From Photobacterium galatheae (GTDB lineage: Bacteria; Pseudomonadota; Gammaproteobacteria; Enterobacterales; Vibrionaceae), in the NCBI RefSeq assembly GCF_000695255.1, contig NZ_JMIB01000009.1, forward strand, positions 1 through 53,510: 53,510 nucleotides of DNA, given 5' to 3'. The notes beneath the pieces were generated by a model. It saw only the letters and a program-made list of their open reading frames with translations. It was not told the origin of the DNA and did not search any database. The translations under genes were made by a program, and so were the position numbers. Shown here in pieces: positions 45,062 to 52,970 of the stretch. How positions within the stretch are numbered: position 1 is the first letter of the stretch; every line of letters begins with the position of its first letter.

Positions 45062-46123
45062 ATGTTGGACACGCTTCCCATGACGCAAGGTAAAAAATTT
45101 TCCCTCAACCATGAGGTATTTAGCATGGAACCCAACTTCTCCGAGAACATGGCAGGCCCGGTGGCAGAATGCTGGGCGCAAAGGCATCAGGGACAATTTG
45201 AAGGGGTCTCAGGCGTGCCCATTGCCTGGATGAGCCTGACCGGATTCAACCCAGACAAAGCCATTGTGCTGGTCAACGGCCGCATTGAAACCTTCCACAA
45301 ATATCAGGAGCTGTGCTGGGAGCTGACCCGACAAGGCTACGATGTGTTTACCCTGGATCACCGCGGTCAGGGCTGTTCAGGCCGGATGACCCCGGATACT
45401 CAGCTGGGCCATGTCGAAGAGTTTTCCGATTATGTGGCCGATTTGCACACTTTTGTCGAGACCGTCGTCAAACCAGCCGGCTACCGTCAGCATTTCATTC
45501 TGGGTCATTCCATGGGTGGCACTGTCGTCAGTCTGTATCTGGCGCAACATCCGGATTTTTTTGATGCTGCAGCCCTGAGCGCCCCGATGCACGGCATCAA
45601 GATCAGCCACTGGATGAAGCCGATCGCTTCACCGCTGGCTCGGGTGGCGGAGCAGTTACAACGCCAGCCCAGCTACGCACCGGGTCAGGTGCCTTATTAC
45701 CCCAAGCCTTTTGCCGATAACCCGCTCAGCCAGAGTCGATGTCGTTATGACTGGTTCCGGCAGCTCTACGAAGAAAATCCGAATTTCAAACTCGGCGGGC
45801 CAAGCTCCCGCTGGGTCTGGCAAGCACTGGCAGCAGCACGACAGACGGTCGAACTGGCGAGTCAAATTCACTGCCCGATTTTGCTGCTGCAAAACAGCGA
45901 AGACACCATCGTTGATAACCGGGCGCAAAATGTTTTCTGTCAGCGTGTCCAGCAAGGCGGCGGCCACTGCCATCTCAAAGTGATTCAGGGGGCACGACAC
46001 GAAGTTCTGTTCGAACAGGATCGCTTCAGAAGCCCCGCTATTGAAGCCATTCTGACGCATTTTACCCACGAAAGTATGGGCAACGCAGAACCACCGCTGG
46101 CAGCCAACAGCCAGGCGGGATGA
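45062..46123 (+). CDS. pldB: Lysophospholipase L2
   Basis: Alpha/beta hydrolase that removes the remaining acyl chain of lysophospholipids. It has up to 353 aa. Nucleophile Ser lies in ILGHSMGGTVVSLYL, the acid in LLLQNSEDTIVDN and the His in QGARHEVLFE. Also seen are LDHRGQGCSGR and FQGV-like FEGVSGVPIAW. Start choices: ATG 45062, ATG 45080 and ATG 45125. The last has the best ribosome site (GAGGT, 7-base spacing) but would trim residues that appear homologous to other PldB proteins. It is followed by yigL, as in E. coli. Confidence 0.92.
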   Translation: MLDTLPMTQGKKFSLNHEVFSMEPNFSENMAGPVAECWAQRHQGQFEGVSGVPIAWMSLTGFNPDKAIVLVNGRIETFHKYQELCWELTRQGYDVFTLDHRGQGCSGRMTPDTQLGHVEEFSDYVADLHTFVETVVKPAGYRQHFILGHSMGGTVVSLYLAQHPDFFDAAALSAPMHGIKISHWMKPIASPLARVAEQLQRQPSYAPGQVPYYPKPFADNPLSQSRCRYDWFRQLYEENPNFKLGGPSSRWVWQALAAARQTVELASQIHCPILLLQNSEDTIVDNRAQNVFCQRVQQGGGHCHLKVIQGARHEVLFEQDRFRSPAIEAILTHFTHESMGNAEPPLAANSQAG

Positions 46124-46287
46124 TGATCTGAGCCAATCGATATCCAGACACAGCACGACAAAAATAGCGGAAAAAAGCACAGCCGCAGATTAGCCTCTTT
46201 TCTGCCGCTCATTCTGGTTTACACTGCTGATATCAATCAACCGGCTGCGCGTGTGCGAAGCCGGACACCATCAAACAGAGACGTGCC

Positions 46288-47085
46288 ATGTATAAAATTG
46301 TTGCTTCCGATCTCGACGGTACACTGCTGACCCCGGACCACCAGATTGCCCCTTTCACCAAAGAGGTGCTTCAGCAGCTTCATCATCAGGGAACAGATTT
46401 TGTCTTTGCGACCGGCCGCCATCATGTCGATGTGGCCGAAATGCGTGAGCAGTTAGGGATTCCAGCCTACATGATCACGTCGAACGGTGCCCGGGTCCAT
46501 ACCTGTGACGGAGAGGAAGTCTTCCGCCAGGACGTCCAGCCAGACATCATTCTGGCACTGATGGCCCTCACCAGAGACGAGCCCGATCTGCGCATTCACC
46601 TTTACCGGAATGATGATTGGCTGCTGAATGTGGAAGATCCGTACCTGCGCGATTTCCACAAAGCTTTCACTTATCAGTTGTTTGACGTCGACAATCCGCC
46701 GCTGGAAGGGGTTGCCAAGGTTTTCTTTACCCGTGACGATAAAGATCACGACAAACTGGTGGTGCTGGAAGACAGATTCAGGGCCGCATTCGGTGACCGC
46801 GCCAATATTGCCTTCTCGACTCCCTGGTGTCTGGAAGTGATGGATATGGGTGTGTCGAAAGGCCATGCACTGGCAGCCGTAGCGCTGGCCAAAGGCTATG
46901 AACTGAAAGACTGTATCGCTTTTGGGGACGGCATGAACGATGTGGAAATGCTGACTATGGCGGGGAAAGGTCTGGTGATGGGCACCGCCCACCATAAAGT
47001 GATGGCCGCCCTGCCAGAAAACGGGGTCATCGGCTCCTGTGCCGACGAAGCCGTGGCGCATTATCTGGCAGACAATCTGCTGTAA
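46288..47085 (+). CDS. yigL: HAD-superfamily phosphatase YigL
   Basis: Cof-type HAD hydrolase of 265 aa; E. coli YigL dephosphorylates pyridoxal phosphate and sugar phosphates. Motif I is SDLDGTLL (nucleophile Asp8), motif II FATGR, motif III Lys in VSKGHALAAV, and motif IV AFGDGMNDVEML. The C2B cap lies between. It follows pldB with a 164-bp gap and ends at a terminator. Confidence 0.94.
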   Translation: MYKIVASDLDGTLLTPDHQIAPFTKEVLQQLHHQGTDFVFATGRHHVDVAEMREQLGIPAYMITSNGARVHTCDGEEVFRQDVQPDIILALMALTRDEPDLRIHLYRNDDWLLNVEDPYLRDFHKAFTYQLFDVDNPPLEGVAKVFFTRDDKDHDKLVVLEDRFRAAFGDRANIAFSTPWCLEVMDMGVSKGHALAAVALAKGYELKDCIAFGDGMNDVEMLTMAGKGLVMGTAHHKVMAALPENGVIGSCADEAVAHYLADNLL

Positions 47086-47107
47086 TCTAGCGACAAAGCC
47101 TCTATAC

Positions 47108-47146
47108 AAACGCCGCCAGCATTCCCCCTCTGACGGCGTTTTTTTG
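47108..47146. terminator. Terminator between yigL and the EVE-domain gene
   Basis: AAACGCCG (47108-47115) pairs with CGGCGTTT (47134-47141) across an 18-base loop, ending in seven Ts on the plus strand. Confidence 0.8.
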
Positions 47147-47154
47147 CTGGAAAC

Positions 47155-47613
47155 CTAAAACTGCCCGGTCATCCGCAGAATTTCCTGCCACTGCTGCGCC
47201 GTCACCGGCATGATGCTGAGGCGGTTGCCTCGCTGCACCAAAGGCATTTCATGCAGGGCATCATTGGCTTTGATTCTCTTCAGCGAGACCAGACGCAGAT
47301 GGCGAACATATTCAATATCCACCATCACCCAGCGCGGATTCGCCGGATCCGATTTCGGGTCGAAATACGGGCTATCCGGATCAAACTGAAAGTGATCCGG
47401 ATAGGCTTCCCGAACAACTTTTGCAATCCCGACCACACCGATATCCTTACACGATGAGTGATAGATAAAGACCTCATCCCCGACTTTCACCTCATCGCGC
47501 ATCATATTGCGGGCCTGATAATTCCGCACCCCCTCCCAGCAGGCAACATTCATCTGCTTGAGGGTATCGATAGAAAACGTGTCCGGTTCTGTTTTAAATA
47601 GCCAGTAAGCCAT
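47155..47613 (-). CDS. EVE-domain protein
   Basis: A 152-aa single EVE domain (PUA-like fold), a family thought to read modified bases in DNA or RNA. Signatures are YWLFKTEPDTFSIDTL, WEGVRNYQARNMMRD, GDEVFIYHSSCKDIGVVGIA and the C-terminal LSIMPVTAQQWQEIL. The length matches the family. It is convergent with yigL and divergent from tapT; the ligand here is unknown. Confidence 0.93.
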   Translation of the reverse strand: MAYWLFKTEPDTFSIDTLKQMNVACWEGVRNYQARNMMRDEVKVGDEVFIYHSSCKDIGVVGIAKVVREAYPDHFQFDPDSPYFDPKSDPANPRWVMVDIEYVRHLRLVSLKRIKANDALHEMPLVQRGNRLSIMPVTAQQWQEILRMTGQF

Positions 47614-47688
47614 AGCGCATCCTGTTGAGTGATTTTATTGAATCAGGGCAGTACCATAACGTCAGAATAACACAAGCGATCACTCACC

Positions 47689-48282
47689 ATGACTATTGAA
47701 TCTCCAGACACCTGCCCGCGCTGCGGTTTCCGTTACAACTGTATCTGCCATGCAGAGCCAAAGCTCCATTGTCAGGCGCGTTTTGTCCTGCTGACCCACA
47801 GTAAAGAGTTCGACAAAGACAGCAATACCGGTGTACTCATGGCACGCAGCCTGCCCGATTGTCAGCGAATCTGCTGGTCGCGTACCGAACCACCTCAGGA
47901 GCTGCTGAAGCAAATCGCCGATCCGCAGTTTCAGCCATGGTTATTATTTCCTGCCGATGACCAGCACCCGGCCTGCGATTTTTATCCCGTCACAGGCAAA
48001 ACACCGCTCTTCATTCTGCTGGATGCAACCTGGCAGGAAGCGCGGAAAATGTTGCGAAAAAGCCCCTGGCTGGCCACGTTACCCCGGCTGAGGCTGACCC
48101 CGGATCAACTTTCAGCTTATGCGCTGCGCCGCAACCAGCAATCAGGCAATCTGTGTACCTGTGAAACCGGGATTGCTCTGCTGAACTTACTGAAAGCACA
48201 TGAAGATGCCCAAGCCTTACAGCACTATTTCGAGACCTTTCTGCACGTCTTTCAGGCCGAAAAAAGTGGTCATACCCGCTAA
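47689..48282 (+). CDS. tapT: DTW-domain tRNA-uridine aminocarboxypropyltransferase (TapT-like)
   Basis: Makes acp3U at position 47 of tRNAs by transferring the aminocarboxypropyl group of SAM. It has 197 aa: an N-terminal zinc-type cysteine cluster CPRCGFRYNCIC, HSKEFDKDSNTGVL, and the DTW-type motif LDATWQEARKM, where Ala stands in the variable position of D-x-T-W. It ends with NLCTCETGIALL. TapT of E. coli was formerly YfiP. Start ATG at 47689. Confidence 0.9.
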   Translation: MTIESPDTCPRCGFRYNCICHAEPKLHCQARFVLLTHSKEFDKDSNTGVLMARSLPDCQRICWSRTEPPQELLKQIADPQFQPWLLFPADDQHPACDFYPVTGKTPLFILLDATWQEARKMLRKSPWLATLPRLRLTPDQLSAYALRRNQQSGNLCTCETGIALLNLLKAHEDAQALQHYFETFLHVFQAEKSGHTR

Positions 48283-48309
48283 TTTTTTGCGCTTATTTTT
48301 GTTCACTTC

Positions 48310-48338
48310 TTGCGCTTTCTGGTAAAGCTCCCTACATT
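48310..48338 (+). promoter_or_regulatory. Promoter of the aldehyde dehydrogenase gene
   Basis: TTGCGC (48310-48315), 17-base spacer, TACATT (48333-48338). The predicted start falls within the palindrome just downstream. Confidence 0.55.
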
Positions 48339-48340
48339 TA

Positions 48341-48354
48341 ACCGACTAGTCAGT
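48341..48354. promoter_or_regulatory. Putative TetR-type operator
   Basis: ACCGACTAGTCAGT is a 14-bp dyad with 12 paired positions and a perfect GACTAGTC core. Palindromes of this kind are typical TetR-family operators. It covers the expected transcription start of the dehydrogenase gene, whose operon ends with a TetR-family regulator. Confidence 0.55.
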
Positions 48355-48441
48355 CTGTTTTTCCTGATTTCAAATACCGACCGGAACAAACACATCGAAT
48401 ACAGCCAGATGAAACAGGGCCTGTGCCCACAGGAGATCACG

Positions 48442-49884
48442 ATGACCGCAGCCACCGCTTCAAAGGAAAGTCAGCCTATCTTCACGCTGCAGCACATTTT
48501 CAATCACCAGCGCAATGCTTCTCTGGCTCAACCGATGCCAGACTATGCCAGCCGGGTCACCACCCTCAAACAACTCAAAACTGCGCTACTAAAGAACAAA
48601 GAAGCGCTGTGCGAGGCTTTAGCGCAAGATTACGGTCACCGCAGCCATCAGGACACACTCATCAGCGACATCCTGCCTTGCGTGATGCAAATCAACTATA
48701 CCCTCAAGCGTCTGAAAAAATGGATGAGACCGTCGCGCCGCCATGCCGGACTCCTGCTGATGCCAGCCAAAGTGGAAGTGGTTTACCAACCGTTAGGGGT
48801 GGTCGGCATTGTCGTGCCCTGGAACTTCCCGGTCATGCTCAGTCTCGGCCCGCTGATTACCGCGCTGGCTGCCGGGAACCGGGCGATGCTCAAACTCAGC
48901 GAATTTACCCCAATCACCAACAAGCTCCTCTGCTCTCTGCTGGCCAGCCTGTTTGAAGACAGCCAGGTAGCCGTGATTGAAGGGGAAGCCGATGTGGCAG
49001 CTGCCTTTACCCGACTGCCTTTTGATCACCTGCTGTTCACTGGCTCCACTGCTGTCGGACACCATGTCATGCGTGCGGCTGCCGAGAATCTCACCCCGGT
49101 CACACTGGAGCTGGGTGGCAAATCTCCCACCCTGATCGCGCCGGATGCTGAGATCACACAAGCGGTGCAGCGAACGATTTTCGGCAAGTGCCTCAATGCC
49201 GGCCAGATCTGCGTGGCACCCGACTATGTCTTGGTTCCCGAAGACAAAGCACAGGACTTCATCGCGGAATTTAAGCAACAGTTTACGACCATGTACCCAC
49301 AAGGGGTTCACAGTCCGGATTTCACCTCTGTCGTCAATCAACGCCAGTTTGAACGTCTGAGCCAGTGGCTGGAAGAAGCCCGTCAGCACGGTGTTCCCAT
49401 CGAACCGGCTCACCCGGAATCAATGGACGACACAGCACACCGCATGGTGCCGCATTTGCTGCTGAATCCGGATCACAACCTGACCCTGATGCAGCAAGAG
49501 ATCTTCGGCCCACTGCTCCCTGTGATCACCTACAACAGCCTGGATGAAGCGCTTTCGTATATTCAGCAACGGCCTCGCCCGCTGGCACTCTATCTGATGA
49601 CAGACGACGCAGCCCTCCAGGCACAGGTCAAAAACAACATTCATGCCGGTGGCATGGCCATCAATGACACCGTCTTTCATGTCGCGGCCGATGATGCGCC
49701 TTTTGGCGGGATCGGTCCCTCTGGTATGGGCCACTATCATGGCAAAGAAGGTTTTCTGACTTTTTCGAAAGCGAAAACTGTGCTGACCCGGGGGAAAATC
49801 AATACGGCGAAACTGGTCACGCCCCCCTACACCGGCTGGAAAACCATGTTGCAAAAAGCCATGATGGCTTTCTTCCTGCGCTGA
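48442..49884 (+). CDS. Coniferyl-aldehyde dehydrogenase-type aldehyde dehydrogenase
   Basis: NAD(P)-dependent aldehyde dehydrogenase of 480 aa. Cofactor segment VVPWNFPVMLSLGPLI, catalytic Glu223 in LELGGKSPTLI and nucleophile Cys257 in NAGQICVAPDY. The C-terminus has a hydrophobic tail (MLQKAMMAFFLR). It resembles the CalB group, which oxidises coniferyl and other aromatic or long-chain aldehydes. The substrate is inferred from family only. The ATG at 48442 has AGGAG upstream; the frame is open from 48310 but that part holds the promoter and operator. It is followed by tetR after 54 bp. Confidence 0.92.
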   Translation: MTAATASKESQPIFTLQHIFNHQRNASLAQPMPDYASRVTTLKQLKTALLKNKEALCEALAQDYGHRSHQDTLISDILPCVMQINYTLKRLKKWMRPSRRHAGLLLMPAKVEVVYQPLGVVGIVVPWNFPVMLSLGPLITALAAGNRAMLKLSEFTPITNKLLCSLLASLFEDSQVAVIEGEADVAAAFTRLPFDHLLFTGSTAVGHHVMRAAAENLTPVTLELGGKSPTLIAPDAEITQAVQRTIFGKCLNAGQICVAPDYVLVPEDKAQDFIAEFKQQFTTMYPQGVHSPDFTSVVNQRQFERLSQWLEEARQHGVPIEPAHPESMDDTAHRMVPHLLLNPDHNLTLMQQEIFGPLLPVITYNSLDEALSYIQQRPRPLALYLMTDDAALQAQVKNNIHAGGMAINDTVFHVAADDAPFGGIGPSGMGHYHGKEGFLTFSKAKTVLTRGKINTAKLVTPPYTGWKTMLQKAMMAFFLR

Positions 49885-49894
49885 ACCTGTATTA

Positions 49895-49919
49895 TGCTGG
49901 CTCTTCCATTGAGCCAGCA
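49895..49919 (+). other. Intercistronic hairpin between the dehydrogenase and tetR genes
   Basis: TGCTGGCTC (49895-49903), loop TTCCATT, GAGCCAGCA (49911-49919). A 9-bp perfect stem with no T run, so not a classical terminator. It may stabilise the upstream mRNA or tune expression of the regulator. Confidence 0.6.
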
Positions 49920-49938
49920 TTCCGATGACAAGCACCAC

Positions 49939-50508
49939 ATGAGCCTGACCAAGAAACAGCAACTGCTAGACGCCGCCCTGAACTTATTCATCCAACAAGG
50001 CATTCAGGCCACCGCAACCGCAAAGATTGCCAAAGCGGCCGGGGTTGCTAATGGTACTCTGTTCCATCACTTTGCCAGCAAGCAAGCACTGGTCGAAGCG
50101 CTGCATCTGAACATTAAAGAAGAAATGGCACAGGCAATGACGCCACCAGACCCAAACCTTCCCCTCCGTGAGCAGATGATTCACCTCTGGCAGGCTGCCA
50201 TTCGCTGGGGGCTGAGCCATCCACAGAAGTTTCAGTTTCTGCGCCAGCTCGCGAACGATCCCCAATATCCTCTCAGCCAGCAACATGCCATGCTCAGTCT
50301 GGCCCTGCCCTTATTGCCACAGCTCATTAAGCAGGGACAAAAAGCCGGAATTCTGGCCGACTGGCCGCAGGCATTAATCCTCAATACCTGCCACAGCCAG
50401 TTTTTATCTACCGTCAGCCTGTTCACTGAACAACCCGAACTGGCCAAAGATCCCACCTATCAGCAGGCAGCCTTTGACATACTGTGGTATGGGATGGCGC
50501 ATCGTTGA
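49939..50508 (+). CDS. TetR/AcrR-family transcriptional regulator
   Basis: A 189-aa regulator. The N-terminal helix-turn-helix is typical: LLDAALNLFIQQGIQATATAKIA then AKAAGVANGTLFHHFASKQAL. The C-terminal helical domain would bind a small ligand. The ATG at 49939 (MSLTKKQQLLD) is chosen since the upstream extension to 49894 covers a hairpin. It probably regulates the upstream dehydrogenase through the dyad at 48341-48354. Confidence 0.92.
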   Translation: MSLTKKQQLLDAALNLFIQQGIQATATAKIAKAAGVANGTLFHHFASKQALVEALHLNIKEEMAQAMTPPDPNLPLREQMIHLWQAAIRWGLSHPQKFQFLRQLANDPQYPLSQQHAMLSLALPLLPQLIKQGQKAGILADWPQALILNTCHSQFLSTVSLFTEQPELAKDPTYQQAAFDILWYGMAHR

Positions 50509-50794
50509 TCAGAATCACAAAATTCATGATGCGAATTTCTTTCATTATTCAGGCAATAATACATTCGAGGCTGGCCCTATTTCTGGGTGAAATACAGACT
50601 GACATTCGATGTTTCAAACACAGGAAACACTCATTGAATCACACCACATGAACATTTAGGTAAAAAGATAAATGGAACATCCGTCATTCTTTTTATCATG
50701 CCACCTGATATAATTTATTCCTCATACACCCTCTTCATATGAATAATAATATTCAAATTATTCATTTTTAAAAATTTATTTTGAGAAAATTATC
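50509..50794. other. AT-rich spacer before the small secreted protein array
   Basis: About 285 bp with sharply higher A+T than the preceding genes, particularly 50690-50790. No gene, terminator or clear promoter was identified. It marks the change from housekeeping-like DNA to the accessory array. Confidence 0.5.
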
Positions 50795-51103
50795 ATGAAA
50801 AGAATCGCATTGATGACAATGCTTCTGTTGAGTGCTTTCAAAGTCTCTGCTGAACCCATGACCACACCAACAGCAGTCCCAAAAAACCTTCACGTCTATG
50901 ATTTACAGGGCAACACTTATGTCGATCTCAAGGCACACGGCTGTTCAAATACCAGATACTATTTATCTCCAACCCATCCGAAATATGATGCCATTACGTC
51001 TATTTTATTAACTGCCCAAACAGCCAGTAAACCCGTTATCATTCGTTATGAGGGCTGTAACCCACAAAACCAAGGCAATATTATTGGTGTTTATCTGCCT
51101 TAG
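50795..51103 (+). CDS. Small secreted protein 1 of the cysteine-paired array
   Basis: A 102-aa exported protein; signal peptide about 1-19 (LMTMLLLSAFKVSA). The mature part has a beta-rich start (VYDLQGNTYVDLKAHG), Cys50, a helix-like ITSILLTAQTASKP and a final strand pair with GC (Cys88). These features recur in five neighbours: one Cys near 50-56, a YxxILxA-type helix, then a Cys near 88-101. I do not recognise a named family. A disulfide between Cys50 and Cys88 in the periplasm or outside is likely. Confidence 0.75.
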   Translation: MKRIALMTMLLLSAFKVSAEPMTTPTAVPKNLHVYDLQGNTYVDLKAHGCSNTRYYLSPTHPKYDAITSILLTAQTASKPVIIRYEGCNPQNQGNIIGVYLP

Positions 51104-51183
51104 TTCTGGTAAGTATGGATGATTACCATAAACATCCAAAACGTTGACCTGACATAAACGGATTGAAACTACAGGATAACTTC

Positions 51184-51504
51184 ATGAAAAAACTCCCCCT
51201 TATTTTATGCGCACTATTTAGCCTGAATACTTTTGCTGCAACCTATTCTCAAGATCGTGGGATAATTAGCACCGTATACGTCAATCCTGAAGGAGCAATC
51301 GCTTTAAAATTGCAAGATGGATTTCCAAAAGCCAAAGGGGATAATCAATGCCCGAACGCCAATGGATGGGCCGGGCTTAAAATGGCAGACAATGTCATTA
51401 AATCAGCAATCCTGGCAGCAAAAACAGCCAACCTTCGAGTAATGGTCACAATTGAAGGCTGCGAAGGAGATTGGTTTAAAGTAAAAGATATTTACCTGAA
51501 CTGA
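51184..51504 (+). CDS. Small secreted protein 2 of the cysteine-paired array
   Basis: A 106-aa protein; signal peptide ends near FAA (about 19). It has the array pattern: ISTVYVNPEGAIALKLQDG strands, Cys56, WAGLKMAD, helix VIKSAILAAKTANLR, strand VMVTIEGC (Cys93) and a final KDIYLN. AGGA lies about nine bases before the ATG; an upstream ATG (51163) lacks a signal-peptide-like start. It resembles short DUF5992-like vibrio proteins in layout, but I cannot confirm the family. Confidence 0.75.
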   Translation: MKKLPLILCALFSLNTFAATYSQDRGIISTVYVNPEGAIALKLQDGFPKAKGDNQCPNANGWAGLKMADNVIKSAILAAKTANLRVMVTIEGCEGDWFKVKDIYLN

Positions 51505-51509
51505 TCAAA

Positions 51510-51533
51510 AAGCCCGTGAATATACGGGCTTCA
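51510..51533. terminator. Terminator between convergent secreted-protein genes
   Basis: AAGCCCGT (51510-51517), loop GAATAT, ACGGGCTT (51524-51531). On the minus strand the stem runs into five Ts; on the plus strand into TCATCATTTT. It ends both convergent units. Confidence 0.82.
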
Positions 51534-51548
51534 TCATTTTACGTCGAT

Positions 51549-51878
51549 TTAATCCATCGAAACGTATTCGATATCTTCACCATCTTTCCAGCGCGTGCAA
51601 GTTCCCGTCCCTGCAACAGTTACCACTTTTCCACTGGCTTTCGCCGCCAGCAACATACTGTACTGCGACTTACCGTAAGCGCTGTTTTCATCTTTAATCA
51701 TCCAGTAAGTATGATTTTGAGCACATGCAGGACGATCCTTCATCTGGCCGTCAATATGAACATAATGCAGCCCATCATCCCGGACAATCAGCCGGGTGAC
51801 CGTACCTTTCACATAGCCTGCATAGGCGGCTGAAGTAAACAAACAAGATACCAACACAGTGGTGAATAATTTCTTCAT
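51549..51878 (-). CDS. Small secreted protein 3 of the cysteine-paired array
   Basis: A 109-aa protein; signal peptide 1-20 (VLVSCLFTSAAYA). The mature region reads GYVKGTVTRLIVRDDGLHYV, Cys52, the helix SQYSMLLAAKASGK, strand VVTVAGTGTC (Cys94) and EDIEYVSMD. It is the clearest member of the array pattern. It lies 20 bp downstream of protein 4 on the same strand. AAGGG about ten bases upstream supports this ATG. Confidence 0.78.
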   Translation of the reverse strand: MKKLFTTVLVSCLFTSAAYAGYVKGTVTRLIVRDDGLHYVHIDGQMKDRPACAQNHTYWMIKDENSAYGKSQYSMLLAAKASGKVVTVAGTGTCTRWKDGEDIEYVSMD

Positions 51879-51898
51879 TGATATATAACCCTTACTTT

Positions 51899-52228
51899 TT
51901 ATCCTAAAGGATCGACTTGAGTGACCAGGCAATAGCTTCCAGCGTTTTCAATCCCTGATGTGTATACCGTAGCCGTCCGATTGTTCGAAGCCCACTGCGT
52001 CAGCACCACAGAAACCATGGTGGTGTTTTCCTGCTTTATTTTGAGCCAGTTATAGGGCGTGCCTTTGCAGTGGTCAGGAATATTACCGTTATCTACCATA
52101 ATTAACAGCGCACCTTCGATGGCAGTAATATTGGTGATTTTTCCAGAAATGTAGTGGCTGGCAGCATTTGCAAAACAGGCTGACAAAGAAAACACGAATG
52201 CTATTGCAACTTTCATGACTTTTTTCAC
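51899..52228 (-). CDS. Small secreted protein 4 of the cysteine-paired array
   Basis: A 109-aa protein with a signal peptide ending at ANA (about 23). Translation starts at GTG (52226-52228), six bases after GGAG; the ATG four codons later has no such site. Cys54 and Cys100 match the array pair, and YNWLKIKQ plus SVVLTQWASN correspond to the aromatic-Leu segment and helix of its neighbours. It is the most diverged copy. Confidence 0.72.
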   Translation of the reverse strand: MKKVMKVAIAFVFSLSACFANAASHYISGKITNITAIEGALLIMVDNGNIPDHCKGTPYNWLKIKQENTTMVSVVLTQWASNNRTATVYTSGIENAGSYCLVTQVDPLG

Positions 52229-52240
52229 GATGATCTCCAA

Positions 52241-52573
52241 TTACGTAAACATACGAACATACATCACTTCACAACCTTCAGAATTTTCAACAATACGAAC
52301 CGTCAGTTTCTTCTGCGTCGACAGCGCTGTCAGTATTGTCGAATACATGGCTTCAAAAACTGGATGCGTATTCTTCAGCGTCATGTAATGACCTTCGACT
52401 AACTGACAGTTCAATTTCCCTTTATCCGCCGGAGCTTCCAAATAAATATGACCCGTACCACTAGGATAAACTGAAACCAAAACATCTTTGCCAATACCAT
52501 GACATTGATTTGGAGAACATGCTGCCCAGGTTGTCGAACTGAATAGAAACAGCATCAGAATCATGTATTTCAT
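52241..52573 (-). CDS. Small secreted protein 5 of the cysteine-paired array
   Basis: A 110-aa protein; signal peptide 1-18 (MILMLFLFSSTTWAA). It has four cysteines (19, 24, 56, 101): the array pair plus an extra N-terminal CxxxxC. Core features are SGTGHIYLEAPADKGKLNCQL, GHYMTLKN, MYSTILTALSTQKK and VRIVENSEGCEVMYV. It aligns without gaps to protein 6 at about half identity, so the two arose by a tandem duplication. Confidence 0.78.
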   Translation of the reverse strand: MKYMILMLFLFSSTTWAACSPNQCHGIGKDVLVSVYPSGTGHIYLEAPADKGKLNCQLVEGHYMTLKNTHPVFEAMYSTILTALSTQKKLTVRIVENSEGCEVMYVRMFT

Positions 52574-52593
52574 ATTTCACCAAAGATACATCA

Positions 52594-52926
52594 TTAAGAA
52601 TTCATCGTGACATAAGAGACTTCACACACAGGTGAGCCTTCAACAATTCGAATCTGCAAATGTTTCTGTGCTGCAATTCCTGTCAAAATGGTTGAATAAA
52701 TCTCCTTATATAACAGGTGATTCATTTTCAAAGTCATGTATTTCCCTTGAAATAGCTGACAATTCAGTTTGCTTTTTTCAGCTGGAGCGCCAATATAAAT
52801 ATGACCACTGGCTGATAAGTAAGTCTTCGTCAATACTTCCTTTCCGACACCATAACAAGCAATGTTGTTACAACCAGCCCATGCAGATGGGGCTAAAAAG
52901 AACACAAAAAACAATACAAGTCTCAT
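52594..52926 (-). CDS. Small secreted protein 6 of the cysteine-paired array
   Basis: A 110-aa paralogue of protein 5, with cysteines at the same four positions (19, 24, 56, 101) and segments SGHIYIGAPAEKSKLNCQL, GKYMTLKMNH, IYSTILTGIAAQKH and VCEVSYVTMN. Signal peptide ends at AWA (about 17). AAGGAGG precedes the start; ATG at 52924-52926 is chosen, with a GTG one codon earlier as alternative. It is the first small gene after the HEAT-repeat gene, 44 bp away. Confidence 0.78.
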   Translation of the reverse strand: MRLVLFFVFFLAPSAWAGCNNIACYGVGKEVLTKTYLSASGHIYIGAPAEKSKLNCQLFQGKYMTLKMNHLLYKEIYSTILTGIAAQKHLQIRIVEGSPVCEVSYVTMNS

Positions 52927-52970
52927 CACTGACTCCTCCTTGAAATACGATAAAAAATTAGTCTCTGAAC

